From assembly GCA_036768485.1 (NCBI GenBank), contig JAVLUZ010000271.1:2896309-2960308 (forward strand): 64,000 nucleotides of DNA, read 5' to 3'. Origin of the DNA: Mermis nigrescens. Lineage: Eukaryota > Nematoda > Enoplea > Mermithida > Mermithidae. The position numbers were made by a program, and so were the translations under genes. The notes beneath the pieces were generated by a model. It did no database searches. It was not told where the DNA came from and worked only from the letters and a program-made list of their open reading frames with translations. Positions within the stretch are counted from its first letter, which is position 1. The number at the start of each line of letters is the position of its first letter. Positions 34,373 through 45,635 of the stretch are shown one piece after another.

Positions 34373-34769
34373 GTACTCTTTTTCATTTTCATGATAAATA
34401 AATTGACGTTTTCCTTTTACGTAAAAATTCGGAGGCAAGCGATTACATTTGATTCAGAAATTTTTCAAATGTCAGCTGAATAATACACTTCACTATGCAA
34501 AAGTAGTTATATTTCAGTTTTTTATCCTTTCTAAAATACATACATTGAAGGTCTATGAGTCAAGTATGATTTTGCAGGCGGCTTTGCGGGTTTTATTTGA
34601 TATTCTAAAAAAATTTAAAACTATTTAAATTAAACGTTCTATTTAGCAATAATGATTGTGTAGGAGTGTACCTTTGAAAAGATTTTGAGTAAGATGGGGC
34701 CCAGCCAATATGTGAAAATCTACAATTCGTATTTTCCGCTCTTTATAATCATCGTTTGCAATACATTAG

Positions 34770-34898
34770 AGACGGATGGAGCTGATAGCTTCAGAGGCGC
34801 GGCGGCAGGATCTGGCAACGGCGGCAGTGGCGGAGCTACATCAGCGTCGGGCGGTAGCTGTGGAGCAGGTGGACAACGCGGTGGCGGCGGTGAAGAGG
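34770..34898 (+). pseudogene. SGNH-gene exon C, copy 1, truncated by the duplication breakpoint
   Basis: Begins after ATACATTAG in phase 0 with RRMELIASEARRQDLATAAV, as in copy 2. The tandem-duplication junction at 34898 removes the GDS-containing part, so copy 1 cannot encode the hydrolase domain. Confidence 0.6.
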
Positions 34899-37316
34899 TT
34901 CGCATGATACTCATATTATGATCATGAAAGGTTAATCGTACTAATGCGCTTTTTAACGCGCTGTCCAAGATTGCGTTTATTATGAAAGCGTTATCTTTAT
35001 TCCGTTTTTTCCATAATTGTTGCATCGCGCACACACCCGTACATGCATTGAAATAACGCGTGTGCTCTTTTCCAGACAGGACCGACGCTACTCAGCTGCT
35101 AATTAGGCGGCGACGTGGAATTTCCATTCTCTTGCGTTTTACAGTTTTGCTAGGTACGTTCTCATTTCAGCCAATGAAAATTGATCTAAATTTCAAACAA
35201 TCAGATGCTATTGGATAATTCAAATACTGCTGCATAGATTTTCATTTCAACCAATCACATGCTGCAATAGATTGTTTTTGAATCACTAGACATAGCGCAC
35301 TTTAAGATTTCGCTTTCGCAGTTTACGCAGCTGTTTTCACAGTTTACAAAGCTGCGACTCGGACTCGGCAGGCACTTCGCGTATTTTGTGCAGTCTGCGC
35401 GCCCGATCATTTTCATCCTTTCCCACGCTCTGTTGAGTCGGAAGCGTAGGCAGCATTGCGTTGCGTCCGCTGCCTTTCACATTATTGTCTTTAGTATACC
35501 CTATTAACGCTTGTGTGTATACATATTTATTTAGATCTGAAATATTATGTCCATATTGAGCAAATGATAACTCGAACCTTTTCAGTTTGTAAAAATTGTT
35601 TTTCTGAAGAACTTCGTAATAATCATCGTTTTGTCGTGCAAAATGCTATGCTTTTCATCAATTTTCGGATTGGAAATTCTTTTTTTATCCGAACATAATA
35701 TTTTTCAAAAGGTGATTTCTTTCCTCAATTGATCAGGCGCATGAAGGGAGCTATTCAAAGAACATTTTATTTGCTAGATGAAATTGTGTGATTGCGCGTT
35801 TTACTTGTACATTATTTGAATTTCTTACCTACTCACAGCTTGCTCTAATTATGCTGTAAATTCTCAAATTGTTGGGAATTTTGCTTTTGAATAATTAATT
35901 CTTCACATTTTTCTGCGTAACAAACCGTAGCCGTAGCCAACATTTTTGTCAGCGGGAGGCTTAAATGTGTTATTTGGGCTTTTTCTCATCTTCCTGCTCT
36001 AATACAGCAATAGATAGATTAGTTTTTCTGACATTTTTTTACGTTTTCGACGTTACGATGTTTATTATGCGCTTGAAGCGCATCGAATGTTTTTATTTTA
36101 CACTGCTCAGTTCTCGAACATTTCGAAATTTTCGCCAGGGTGGGTGATTCCCCGTACTCCCCCGCCCCCCCTCCCCACTTGACTGCGCCTGTGTAAGTAA
36201 CGTAATTAAGATTAGAAATAGCTGATTAATTATCTCAGCATTCATGAATGCTTCATTATTTGAACAGCGGACGCAACGCAATGCAAACATAATGTTTTAT
36301 ACGGTCATTTATACGAGCGTAATATTTTTTTATACCTTCATTTCTTTGCTTAATTGATCAGGCGCATGAAGGGAGCAAATTTTAAAACTCTATTTGCTTG
36401 ATGACATTGTGTGATTGGGCGTATAGTTAGAATTGTACCTTATTTGAATTTCTTACCTTCTCATAGTTTTGCGTTTCTCTATATTTATGAATGCTTGGAT
36501 TAAGCTGAAAATTCTCAAATTGTTGTGAATTTTGCTTTTGAATAATTCTTTTAATCTTTGCCGTGTAACAAAGCTTAGGCGTAACCAGGATTTTTATCAG
36601 TGGGGTATCGAATAATGTGTTAATTGGGCTTTTCACGTTTTCCTGCTTTATCACAGCAATATAGAAATATATTTTTTTCGAAACGTTTTGTGCCGAAATT
36701 TTCCTTAAGAAAGGGGAATTCCCATACTCCCACCGCCCCCGCCTCCCCAATGACTGCGTCTGTGTAAGAAATGTTATTAAGATTGCGTTGAATGTTGTAA
36801 ACAGCTGTTTATTTATCTCTGCATTCATGAATGCTTCAATATTTGAGCAATACAGCAAAAATTTTCATTTTCTCCTGTGCATAATCTTTTTGTGTTGTGC
36901 TCGCTTTGACGCTTTGTAATTGTTGCTGTTTACTTTAGTTGCCAGTATGGGAGTTTTGGGTGATGGGGGGTGCGTGAAATACAAAATTCTATCTAACATG
37001 GCTCTCTTGGCTGAAAATTGTTGTCTATGCGTCTAAATTGGCATTTCATATAAATAAAGTTTAAAAACTTGTAATATTTATTTGGCAGATTGTACGAACT
37101 ATAGTCAAAAAATGAATATATGGCAAATTTGTCTTTGTTCAATTGAAAGATATCTTAAGACGGTTGAAACCGCCACTTTTCCACGTGTTTTTTACAGCAA
37201 AATCGCGATTTATGGGGTAACTTTTCGGCTCGCACTTCAACTACGCTGATGTCATTTGTAGTCATACATCTTTTTGTAAACCCTTGCATGTTTACTTGCA
37301 TGTTTCTGGTTTTAAG

Positions 37317-37461
37317 ACTTTCGAAAGCACCGATGGAGCAGCGACGTAGGCCTTCGACAGCAATGGTAGCGGCAGCAGAGCGACGACGACGGCCGGTGGC
37401 GCCTGCGCGAGCAGAGCCGGCGGCGGCAGGGGTGCAGCGGATTTGGCATGCGGTTCGTCGG
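37317..37461 (+). CDS. SGNH-gene exon A, copy 2
   Basis: Same structure as exon A copy 1, with one visible replacement (Trp to Ser in the first ten residues). Splice signals and phase are retained. Confidence 0.55.
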
Positions 37462-38803
37462 GTATGCTTTTAAAATCGTTGTGTTGATTCATTGGCAAAG
37501 ATAAGCTTGGCGTTGTAATTTGCAATGATTTTTGGCCCTTCTTGATCATAATTTCTCAAATTTCAAAAGCACTTCGCGCCAGATAACGCCTATTATTTAC
37601 ACTTTCTTTCGACCTGCAAGCCATTTTTCTTCATGTAGTACTTTTGAAAACAATTTCAAGAGCTGCAACAGCTATTTCAGCATGCATTTTTTCCATTTTG
37701 GAACATATTTTTTTAACAAATTTAGGACTTTTGTGTCACGTTACAGAAATGCAGGAAAGACAGCACTTAACTAAGAAACTAAACGTCGTTCAGTCCTAAT
37801 TACTAAAATTTTATTACGATTTTCGCTAGAAATGTATTGATTTTGGCGCACTAAACTGTCTAAATTTTAAAATTATTTGAGAATACGTTGTGTTAAAACG
37901 GATTTTACATAAAAGAAGACAATGTAAAACGTCGATGAAATGCTATTTCGCACGTGATGGGCAAATTTTTAGACCTGAAAATGTCAAGTCCGCCAGTGTG
38001 AAATCACAATTTTTTTGTTCTTGTGGAGGTCATTTTCTAACTAACGTTTTTATATTTGGTTTTATAACCAGGGGAACCCAAATTCGGATAAATCTATTAG
38101 CTTCTTTCAGCTTCATGCATAATCTATGCCGTATATTTCGAAAGTTTAAAAAACAGCTGCTTTTACCATTCCGATTCCAAAAACTATATTATTCTAACAA
38201 AAGCTTCTGCGGTTATTCAGCGCTTTGATGTGACGCTTTTGCCTCGTGTGATGAACATTTATTCTACGACTATGACTTTATTTTTTATTCGTGAATTCTT
38301 GCAAATTCTAGAATAAGTATTAGATGAACAAATGAATTTCGTTGCAAGTTTAAAACAGTATATTACTATTAATTACTTATCTCAAGATATGCACACCATA
38401 AGGACTCGGCGGGGGATAGAATGCCATACTTGGTACCAATTATACTGGGCTCGAGTCAAAAGCATCATTTTTCAACGTTTCTTACGATACCATATTTTTT
38501 TAAGTATAAAAACATTAGAACTTTGGAAAAAAACAAAAAGTAAATCAAATTGAATAAACTAAGCAAAACACGAGTATATGGCGCGAAGCGCCGAAAATTT
38601 CACACTTTTGAGCAACTAGATAGCTATAAACGCTTAATAAGGCACATTCCCTTTGATTGTTTAGATAGTTTTTGGTAACTTTTGAAAAAACATAAATTCT
38701 GGGGTTGGTGATAATTTGCGCACTAAGTTCAATATAATTCAGCGTAGATGAATTATTTATATTTTGCAATGCGCTGTTTGAAATAAAATGTATGCAATAA
38801 TAG

Positions 38804-39031
38804 GGGAGACAGGACGCGGCGGACCAACAACCAGTGGCAGCGGTGGTGGAGCGACGGCGACTGGCAGTGGAGCGACGGCGACCGGCAGTGGAGCGACGGC
38901 GACCGGCAGTTGAGCGACGGCGACCGGCAGTTGAGCGACGGCGACCGGCAGTGGAGGTGTGACGTCCAGCACTGACAGCGGTGGAGCGACGGCAAGCGGC
39001 AGTGGCGGCGGCAAATCTGCAAGTGGAGCGG
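38804..39031 (+). CDS. SGNH-gene exon B, copy 2
   Basis: 228 bp, one codon shorter than copy 1 (one GGC fewer near the end) and still in phase 0. Five heptads again, one with a replaced residue near 38862. The length change by exactly one codon is consistent with coding constraint but is a single event. Confidence 0.6.
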
Positions 39032-39428
39032 GTACTCTTTTTCATTTTCATGATAAATAAATTGACGTTTTCCTTTTACGTAAAAATTCGGAGGCAAGCG
39101 ATTACATTTGATTCAGAAATTTTTCAAATGTCAGCTGAATAATACACTTCACTATGCAAAAGTAGTTATATTTCAGTTTTTTATCCTTTCTAAAATACAT
39201 ACATTGAAGGTCTATGAGTCAAGTATGATTTTGCAGGCGGCTTTGCGGGTTTTATTTGATATTCTAAAAAAATTTAAAACTATTTAAATTAAACGTTCTA
39301 TTTAGCAATAATGATTGTGTAGGAGTGTACCTTTGAAAAGATTTTGAGTAAGATGGGGCCCAGCCAATATGTGAAAATCTACAATTCGTATTTTCCGCTC
39401 TTTATAATCATTGTTTGCAATACATTAG

Positions 39429-39910
39429 AGACGGATGGAGCTGATAGCTTCAGAGGCGCGGCGGCAGGATCTGGCAACGGCGGCAGTGGCGGAGCTACAT
39501 CAGCGTCGGGCGGTAGCTGTGGAGCAGGTGGACAACGCGGTGGCGGCGGTGAAGAGGGAGCTGGCGTTGTGGCCACGCCCGCGTTTTGTGGTCATCGGAG
39601 ACTCTCTTGTGCGGGGCTGGAAGTGTCCGATGCGGTCATATTCTGTCTGCCTGGAGGTAAGTTCAGCGTCTGTCCCACGTGGGTCAGGGTAGCAGCGATG
39701 CTTCATACCGCCGCTCTTCTGATTCATTTGGGCGGCTGTGACTTGTCCACCCGTGACGGAGAATATGCTGGAAGCCTGAACATTTGCCGGCTTGCAAACA
39801 ACTTGGTTGATATGGCCACCCGAATCTGTACATGGTATGGCATTCGGGTGGTCATATCTGTCATGTTGCCTCGCAGGCTTCCGCCTTGTAGCAAGTTTAG
39901 TGTACTCACT
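39429..39910 (+). CDS. SGNH-hydrolase-like exon C and continuation
   Basis: After ATACATTAG the exon reads RRMELIASEARRQDL in phase 0, an Ala/Glu-rich helical segment, then WPRPRFVVIGDSLVRGW, the block I (GDS) motif of SGNH/GDSL hydrolases. The frame reaches a strong GTAAGT donor at 39657, again in phase 0. However, recognisable SGNH sequence continues past it in a different phase: FCLPGGKFSV, LLIHLGGCDLST (block III, with Cys where GxND has Asn) and RLANNLVDMATRI, to ISVMLPR. So either a one-base shift has occurred near 39630 or the annotation of the donor is wrong. SGNH domains hydrolyse esters and are also found fused to retroelement proteins; the substrate here is unknown. The block V His was not located. 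Confidence 0.55.
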
Positions 39911-40089
39911 GTTTATAGGTTAAACCTTATTATGTGGCTCGATTCTGTCATCGCATTGCCAGTCGCTTATAAACCACTTCTGATTATGGTATGTGTGGAT
40001 TATTATTATTTTTTCATTGTACAAGACTTTTTTATGAAATTTTCCTTTTCAGCATCTTCAATCTTAAATTTAGCATTTGTTTTGTCATC

Positions 40090-40202
40090 GTTAACTCCCC
40101 TAACTCTATTTTACAGGCGTGTCATTCATATGGTTCGTATCATGTTTCATTGCTATTATGCCACTGTTCAATCATGCAACCAGGATATGCCATTGTACTA
40201 GC
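40090..40202 (+). other. Exon-like block with splice signals
   Basis: A CTATTTTACAG acceptor (near 40117) and a TAGCAG|GTTCG donor (near 40203) bracket about 85 bp of more balanced composition. It may be a downstream exon of the SGNH gene or part of a noncoding transcript. No protein family recognised. Confidence 0.25.
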
Positions 40203-40343
40203 AGGTTCGTTTTTAAATCTTTTTTTTATCTTTTGGGTACATGATTATTTCATTAGCTTTAGGAGTATTTAACTGTAGCATTTATTCATAAGATAGTGGA
40301 TTTTATTGTTTGTTTAAAGCATGTGCCGGTCTTGCTGTGATAT

Positions 40344-41575
40344 CCATCTGTTCAAGTAGGAAATTTAGTACGAAATGAACAGCATCCGATTCATAAATCC
40401 TCATTTTTTGTGTTTTTATATTCATCTGTTCAAGTAGGAATGGGTACAAAATGAACAGCGTCCGATTAATAAATCCTCATTTTTTGTGTTTTTATATTCA
40501 TCTGTTCAAGTAGGAAATTTAGTACGAAATGAACAGCGTTCGATCTTATAAATTCTCATTTTTTGTGCTTTTATATTCATCTGTTCAAGTAGGAAATTTA
40601 GTACGAAATGAACAGCGTCCGCTAAATTCGCAAATTTTTCATTTTTTGTGCTTTTATATCCATCTGTTCAAGTAGGAAATTTAGTACGAAAAATGAACAG
40701 CGTCCGCTAAATTCGCAAATTTTTCTCATTTTTTTGTGCTTTTATATCCATCTGTTCAAGTAGGAAATTTAGTACGAAATGAACAGCGTCCGATTCATAA
40801 ATCCTCATTTTTTGTGTTTTTATATTCATCTGTTCAAGTAGGAAATTTAGTACGAAATGAACAGCGTCTGCTAAATTCGCCAATTTTTCATTTTTTTGCG
40901 CTTTTATATCCACCTGTTCAAGTAGGAAATTTAGTACGAAATGAACAGCGTCCGATCTTATAAATCCTCATTTTTGTGCATTTATATTCATCTGTTCAAG
41001 TAGGAAATTTAGTACAAAATGAACAGCGTCCGCTAAATTCGCAAATTTTTCATTTTTTGTGCTTTTATATCCATCTGTTCAAGTAGGAAATTTTAGTACA
41101 AAATGAACAGCGTCCGATTCATAAATCCTCATTTTTTGTGTTTTATATTCATCTGGCTCAAGTAGGAAATTTTAGTACGAAATGAACAGCGTCCGCTAAA
41201 TTCGCCAATTTTTCATTTTTTTGTGCTTTTATATCCATCTGTTCAAGTAGGAAATTTAGTACGAAATGAACAGCGTCCGCTAAATTCGCCAATTTTTAAA
41301 TTTTTGTGCTTTTATATCCATCTGTTCAAGTAGGAAATTTAGTACGAAATGAACAGCGTCCGCTAAATTCGCAAATTTTTCATTTTTTGTGCTTTTATAT
41401 CCATCTGTTCAAGTAGGAAATTTAGTACAAAATGAACAGCGTCCGATTCATAAATCCTCATTTTTTGTGCTTTTATATTCATCTGTTCAAGTAGGAAATT
41501 TAGTACGAAATGAACAGCGTCCGCTAAATTCATAAATTTTAATTTTTTTGCTTTTATATCAATCTGTTGTAGTAT
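40344..41575 (+). repeat. Satellite, about 15 copies of an ~82 bp unit
   Basis: Each unit contains CATCTGTTCAAGTAGGAAAT, then TTAGTACGAAATGAACAGCG and a TCATTTTTTGTGCTTTTATA block. Two alternating versions of the spacer occur (GATTCATAAATCCTC and CTAAATTCGCAAATTTT). The last unit is degraded near 41560. Small open frames on both strands arise from the repeat and are not genes. Confidence 0.9.
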
Positions 41576-41753
41576 GTAGCTTTAGGAGTCTCGCTTGTTT
41601 CTACGCGCGCGCATATATGCATGTATATTATATCGAATCGTGGCATTAGGTACTTAACTTTTCCTATATTTAGCCTAATACCGCTTATGTCTGTTGTGTG
41701 CGTATTTGTCGTAATTGTTATTTACTTTCATTTTAATTACATCGTGTTTTCTA

Positions 41754-42052
41754 GATGAGGCTGTTCTTCGTATGACAGACTCATCTCCGGGATGACGCTT
41801 CCTAGCCGATCGGTTTCGTTTCCGGAGGGAGCCGCTAACTAGCTGACCGGTTTCGATTCCGGGATGACGCTATCTAGCTGACCGGGGTGTGTAAATGGCT
41901 GATTGATGCGATAACATAGCCTCTCATCAGCAAATGGCAACCTGATCCTTCGCGTGGAGCATGCTGTTGTATGTTACAAACAGGCTCTGCCGACTGCTAC
42001 AGGAGCAGGGATAATAATTCCTGCATCAATGACCGTTCAGAAATTGGAGATC
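41754..42052 (+). other. GC-richer exon-like block with short internal repeat
   Basis: Preceded by TGTTTTCTAG and followed by GATCAG|GTATTT. Near 41789-41900 a ~50 bp motif (CCGGGATGACGC, then TAGCTGACCGG) is repeated about 2-3 times. All three frames contain stops, so it is not simple coding sequence; a noncoding-transcript exon or pseudoexon is possible. Confidence 0.3.
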
Positions 42053-42059
42053 AGGTATT

Positions 42060-44036
42060 TTAAATGTAGATGTTTGTTTATTGATGTTTTTTGATTAATT
42101 ATTAGAAGTTTATTTCGTGTTCTTCGTTTTCGTGTTTATGATTTTGCAGAATTGCGGTGTTAAATAATTTCTATTTAAGTTTATATATTTAAATACAATT
42201 TTTAAATAATACTAACTCATTATATTCTCAAATACAATACAACTTTATAGCACGTAATGTAGTAAACAAATAAATTTAAATTTTATAAACATTTCATATA
42301 CTTTTAGGACGCTGTAATTCTAGAAGTTCAAATTGTTTTACGGGTGGTATTCCCTGATTATCAGTTTAAACCAGCAGAAATGTAAGTGGCCTGTGCTATT
42401 CATTTTAAATATTATATTTTTTTTATATTTTTCAGTTGGTAAATGTCTATTGAACCGTACTCATACTTTAGAATACTTCAGTATCAATGGTTAAATCGGT
42501 TTTGGGTTGTTGTTATTGGTCAATACAATCAAACATGCGGTGTAAAGTAAGTTTAAAACGCATTATTTCTTTGCATTGTATTTACTGTATTACTTAAATC
42601 TGTTTATAATAGCTTATTGATTCCATATTCAGGATTCGATCGAGAGGGGGCGGAATCAGTATAAGTTGGTCTATATCTTAGAAAACTCGCAAAAGCCGCA
42701 TTACTCAATATCTTGACAAGCCCTATTATCCATTTTGATTGAGAGCTTCAAACTGTATTTGTCGAACTATTTTGTTTTATTTAAACGCACGTAAAAAGTT
42801 TCATTTTAGGCCCTCTTTGGGACAAAATGTAGAAAAATATTTCGTATTCCGCCCAAAATGCTAAAAATTTGAAGATTTTACTACAATAGCATGGATTTGA
42901 CCATAAATTATTACATTAACATGACTTGCATGACTTTATTTCCGGTTGAGGGGGTTGCGTTCTCCTTAAATACAGCTCTGTTTAAATATTTACCTTTCTG
43001 TTATTCGTGCATTATTTGTTCAAATGTTTCTGTATTGCTAATTTGATGATGAAAAATAAAATTGTTTGCAGAACTTCACAGTCGCTTTTGAAAACAACTA
43101 GATGTTGAACAAAGTCGATTCGTACTACAAAAAGTAAATTTTACTCACTTATTTAATAGATCTAAATTTTGACTCTGATGTGGAGTTATATTAACCTAGC
43201 TACGTAAATGTAATAATAAATATATTATTTTTTATTATGTCTTGCTGCAATTAGTGATGTTTTGACCAGGTGAAATTAACTTCATACGCAAATCCATGGA
43301 CTCGCCAAAATTTGTCCAGCCTCTTTACCGGTGTAAAGAGCATGCTGCAGCAAGTAATGTCTTTTAACTATACATGTACATTATTGAATCAATCCAGTCT
43401 ACTTATTTTTCATTCGTTTCGGTTAGGCTAATAAATAGGATTTGCTGAACCTAAAAGTTATTTTTTACTCCGCTGTAATTAAATAGTTTAAACTATATAG
43501 CAGTTACTTTCCAGCTACTTTTTTCCGTCTTTTTCAAGTAAAAAATATAGAAATTACAAATTTATAGAATAATAAATTTATCAAGTTAATAAGAATGCTG
43601 ATGAAAATTATTGCTCTGTAATGTTGTTAGCATTGCTCGTGCTTTTTTCCTATGTAGCTTATTTTGAAATCTACTATGTTGATGAATAGTAAACTGTATT
43701 TTGTCGTTAATGTTTAAATATGTCTGTTTTTTAAGACATTGTCAAATGCATGGCGCTCTAGGAATTGTCCCACCCACCGTGGAAAGTTCTAAGCCAAAAA
43801 CTTATTTTTTTAACAGAATAAGTAAAATGCTTCTTTTCATACGGCCTGCAAGCCAAAACTTTTTTTTATTTTGGAAATATTCTTGAATGTTGCTTTCGCA
43901 CAAAAGTTAGATAAAATTATCATAATTCTTATGAGAATTCGAATTTGAAATTACTTTCAACACTTTAGTTACTCTATCAAATTTCATCACACTATCCACT
44001 GACATCATGTACATAGGTACATAGGTAGTTAGCAAC
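42060..44036. other. AT-rich stretch with exon-like islands
   Basis: Two small islands look like exons by their borders: about 42308-42381 (TTTTAG ... AAAT|GTAAGT) and about 42436-42547 (TTTTTCAG ... GTAAA|GTAAGT). A third island, 43271-43355, follows GACCAG. No protein family recognised. The rest is AT-rich noncoding. Confidence 0.3.
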
Positions 44037-44039
44037 ATA

Positions 44040-44230
44040 TGTGGGCGACACCAAAATTAAGGGGGGGGGCAAGATTTTTCAAAGGTCAAAAAACGGCCTC
44101 ATAAATATTTATATGGCGGAAAAAACACAATTTTTCTATGTTTCTCATCACACTATCCACTGACATAAAAATTGAAATGAATTTTGAGGGGGTATTTTGC
44201 TTTTTTGGCGATGCATATTCCCCTCGCCCA
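44040..44230 (+). mobile_element. hAT-like MITE, family M1 (copy E, degenerate)
   Basis: Shows the TATGTGGGCGACACCAAAAT start, a G run, the TATGGCGGAAAAAACAC block and TTTCTCATCACACTATCC, then GCATATTCCCC near the right end. No target duplication could be assigned. Confidence 0.5.
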
Positions 44231-44939
44231 GATATGGTTATCAATACTTGCTTTTACTGTGGCTTTAGGGGCGTAGTATTTGGTGGTCTGTAATTGGTGA
44301 TACCATACTTCATGTTAAGTTCGCCCGACAAAAGCTTTGTGTGGAGATTCCAGCCTGCTCAATTCAATCCTTTCGAAAAAAAATTAATGTTTTACATATT
44401 GACTATAAAAAGTTGTAAAAGTTGCGTTTTTTGGCCATAGCGAATTTAGTTGCATTATCTACATTCTTTTACCTTTCGAAAGATATCTAGGTTTTGGTGG
44501 GGCGGCTTGCCCACCCTGTTTTTGCATGCCCACCAGTATGTGTGTAGGTAGCGCCTAGCAGCATAATAGTCTCAGGTATCATTGGGGTCACACAAATGTT
44601 TGTACTCCAGTTACTCTATCAGCCTAGATCAATGCTTTTGATAAACATGCGCTTCTGATTCAGCGCCATTACCGCGTGTTAATTGCTGTTTGCTTATCAA
44701 ATTTGCTCATTTAACGTCCAAGTTTTGTTTAACATGTAAATTTGCGCTTCGCGTCATATAAAATCAGTATTGTTTCCTTCAGAGACTGCAAAAATGAGCT
44801 GAACTTGACAAGGTCGGTTATGTAAATGGCTTATCCCTACTAATGTGCTAAATTTAGTTGTAAAGAAGCGTCCTAATTTGCTCTTCACACGTTCACTTCA
44901 GCAGGCAAATACATCAGGAATATTCCATAGTTAACGCCG
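44231..44939. other. No recognised gene
   Basis: Contains one GCGCTTCGCG palindrome (near 44747). No frame of note. Confidence 0.4.
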
Positions 44940-45635
44940 TTAGTTTACTATTCTGGGGCTGTACGGTTTTATAGACTGTTTCACAGCAAAGTCGCGCACA
45001 CTATCAAACTGCAAGTTGCACTGGTTGATAATTTCCTGAGCAATAGCTTGCTCATGGTTGCAAGCCCTGGCTGGCAGAAACTCAAAGTGTGCAGGATAAG
45101 GCCTTTGTGGGGGCGGCATCAGTTCCTGGCTGTGAGTAAGACCTATCTGAGGGTCAGCCACAGGAAAAATCGTGTCAACTACAGAATTCACAATATTACT
45201 CGCACGTACCTGTTTTAAACTGTTTTGCTTTTGCATATTAGCTGAACGTAGCAAACTTAATCTAGTCTTTTTACGCAATGTTTTTGGTTTCTGTTTATCT
45301 GCAATATTAGATTCAGATTGCTCATCCTTACTTGGGCTTCCTACTTGGTTGACAGTTTTTTGCTTTGCTAGATTAGCCAACCATGTCAAGCTTAACCTTT
45401 GCTTCTTACTTATTCGTTTTGGCCCCTGAACAGTTGTGGACGGGTTTTGCAAGATGGTAATCCCACTTGTCTGTACCTCATTGGTATCTAACAGAGGTGA
45501 GTTTGTCATTCCCGCCACCTTTCGTCCAGGAGCATTATTCGTTTTGCTATTAGGCGGCTGCCATTTGGCAGGCCGGCCTTGGGGTTTTTTAGCCACAATT
45601 GGTTCCTCGTTATCTAAAAATATTGGATCAAACAT
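44940..45635 (-). CDS. Helitron N-terminal Lys-rich protein, intact frame of the inverted copy
   Basis: An open frame of 231 codons, paralogous to the degenerate region 16990-17590. It is basic and contains a repeated block, RLSLTWLANLAKQK and RLSLLRSANMQKQN, flanked by Lys/Arg clusters (SKKQ, LRKKT), which suggests a nuclear or DNA-binding N-terminal domain. Conserved with the plus copy are EEPIVAK, GLTHSQELMPPP and PYPA/DFEF. The frame leaves the shared segment at 44991 and ends 16 codons later in unrelated sequence, so it is a 3'-truncated element lacking the protease, Rep and helicase. No catalytic motif is visible. Confidence 0.6.
   Translation of the reverse strand: MFDPIFLDNEEPIVAKKPQGRPAKWQPPNSKTNNAPGRKVAGMTNSPLLDTNEVQTSGITILQNPSTTVQGPKRISKKQRLSLTWLANLAKQKTVNQVGSPSKDEQSESNIADKQKPKTLRKKTRLSLLRSANMQKQNSLKQVRASNIVNSVVDTIFPVADPQIGLTHSQELMPPPQRPYPAHFEFLPARACNHEQAIAQEIINQCNLQFDSVRDFAVKQSIKPYSPRIVN

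Larger units (their letters stand above)
30238..34898 (+). repeat. 4.66 kb tandem duplication, unit 1
   Basis: Unit 1 starts at TTCGCATGATACTC and ends in GGTGAAGAGG; it is followed at once by unit 2. The two units differ by only a handful of substitutions and 1-3 bp indels that I could spot (for example near 30475, 32692 and 34345), so the duplication is recent. The junction at 34897-34900 shows only a two-base overlap (GG) with the left edge. The unit carries the first three exons of an SGNH-type gene and an older internal tandem duplication. Confidence 0.9.
34899..39557 (+). repeat. 4.66 kb tandem duplication, unit 2
   Basis: Near-identical to 30238-34898 and, unlike it, continuous at its right end with the rest of the SGNH gene. 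That makes unit 2 the likely original right edge, with unit 1 the added copy carrying the new junction. Confidence 0.9.

Noticed and set aside
34091..34438. Long minus-strand frames (SPSLHCR or AGRRRST repeats) over exon B
   Set aside because: They are shadows of the 21 bp minisatellite, open in several phases. Only the plus-strand reading has splice sites and agrees in phase with exons A and C.
40707..40963. Open frames in the satellite
   Set aside because: They translate the 82 bp repeat in both directions and show no protein character.
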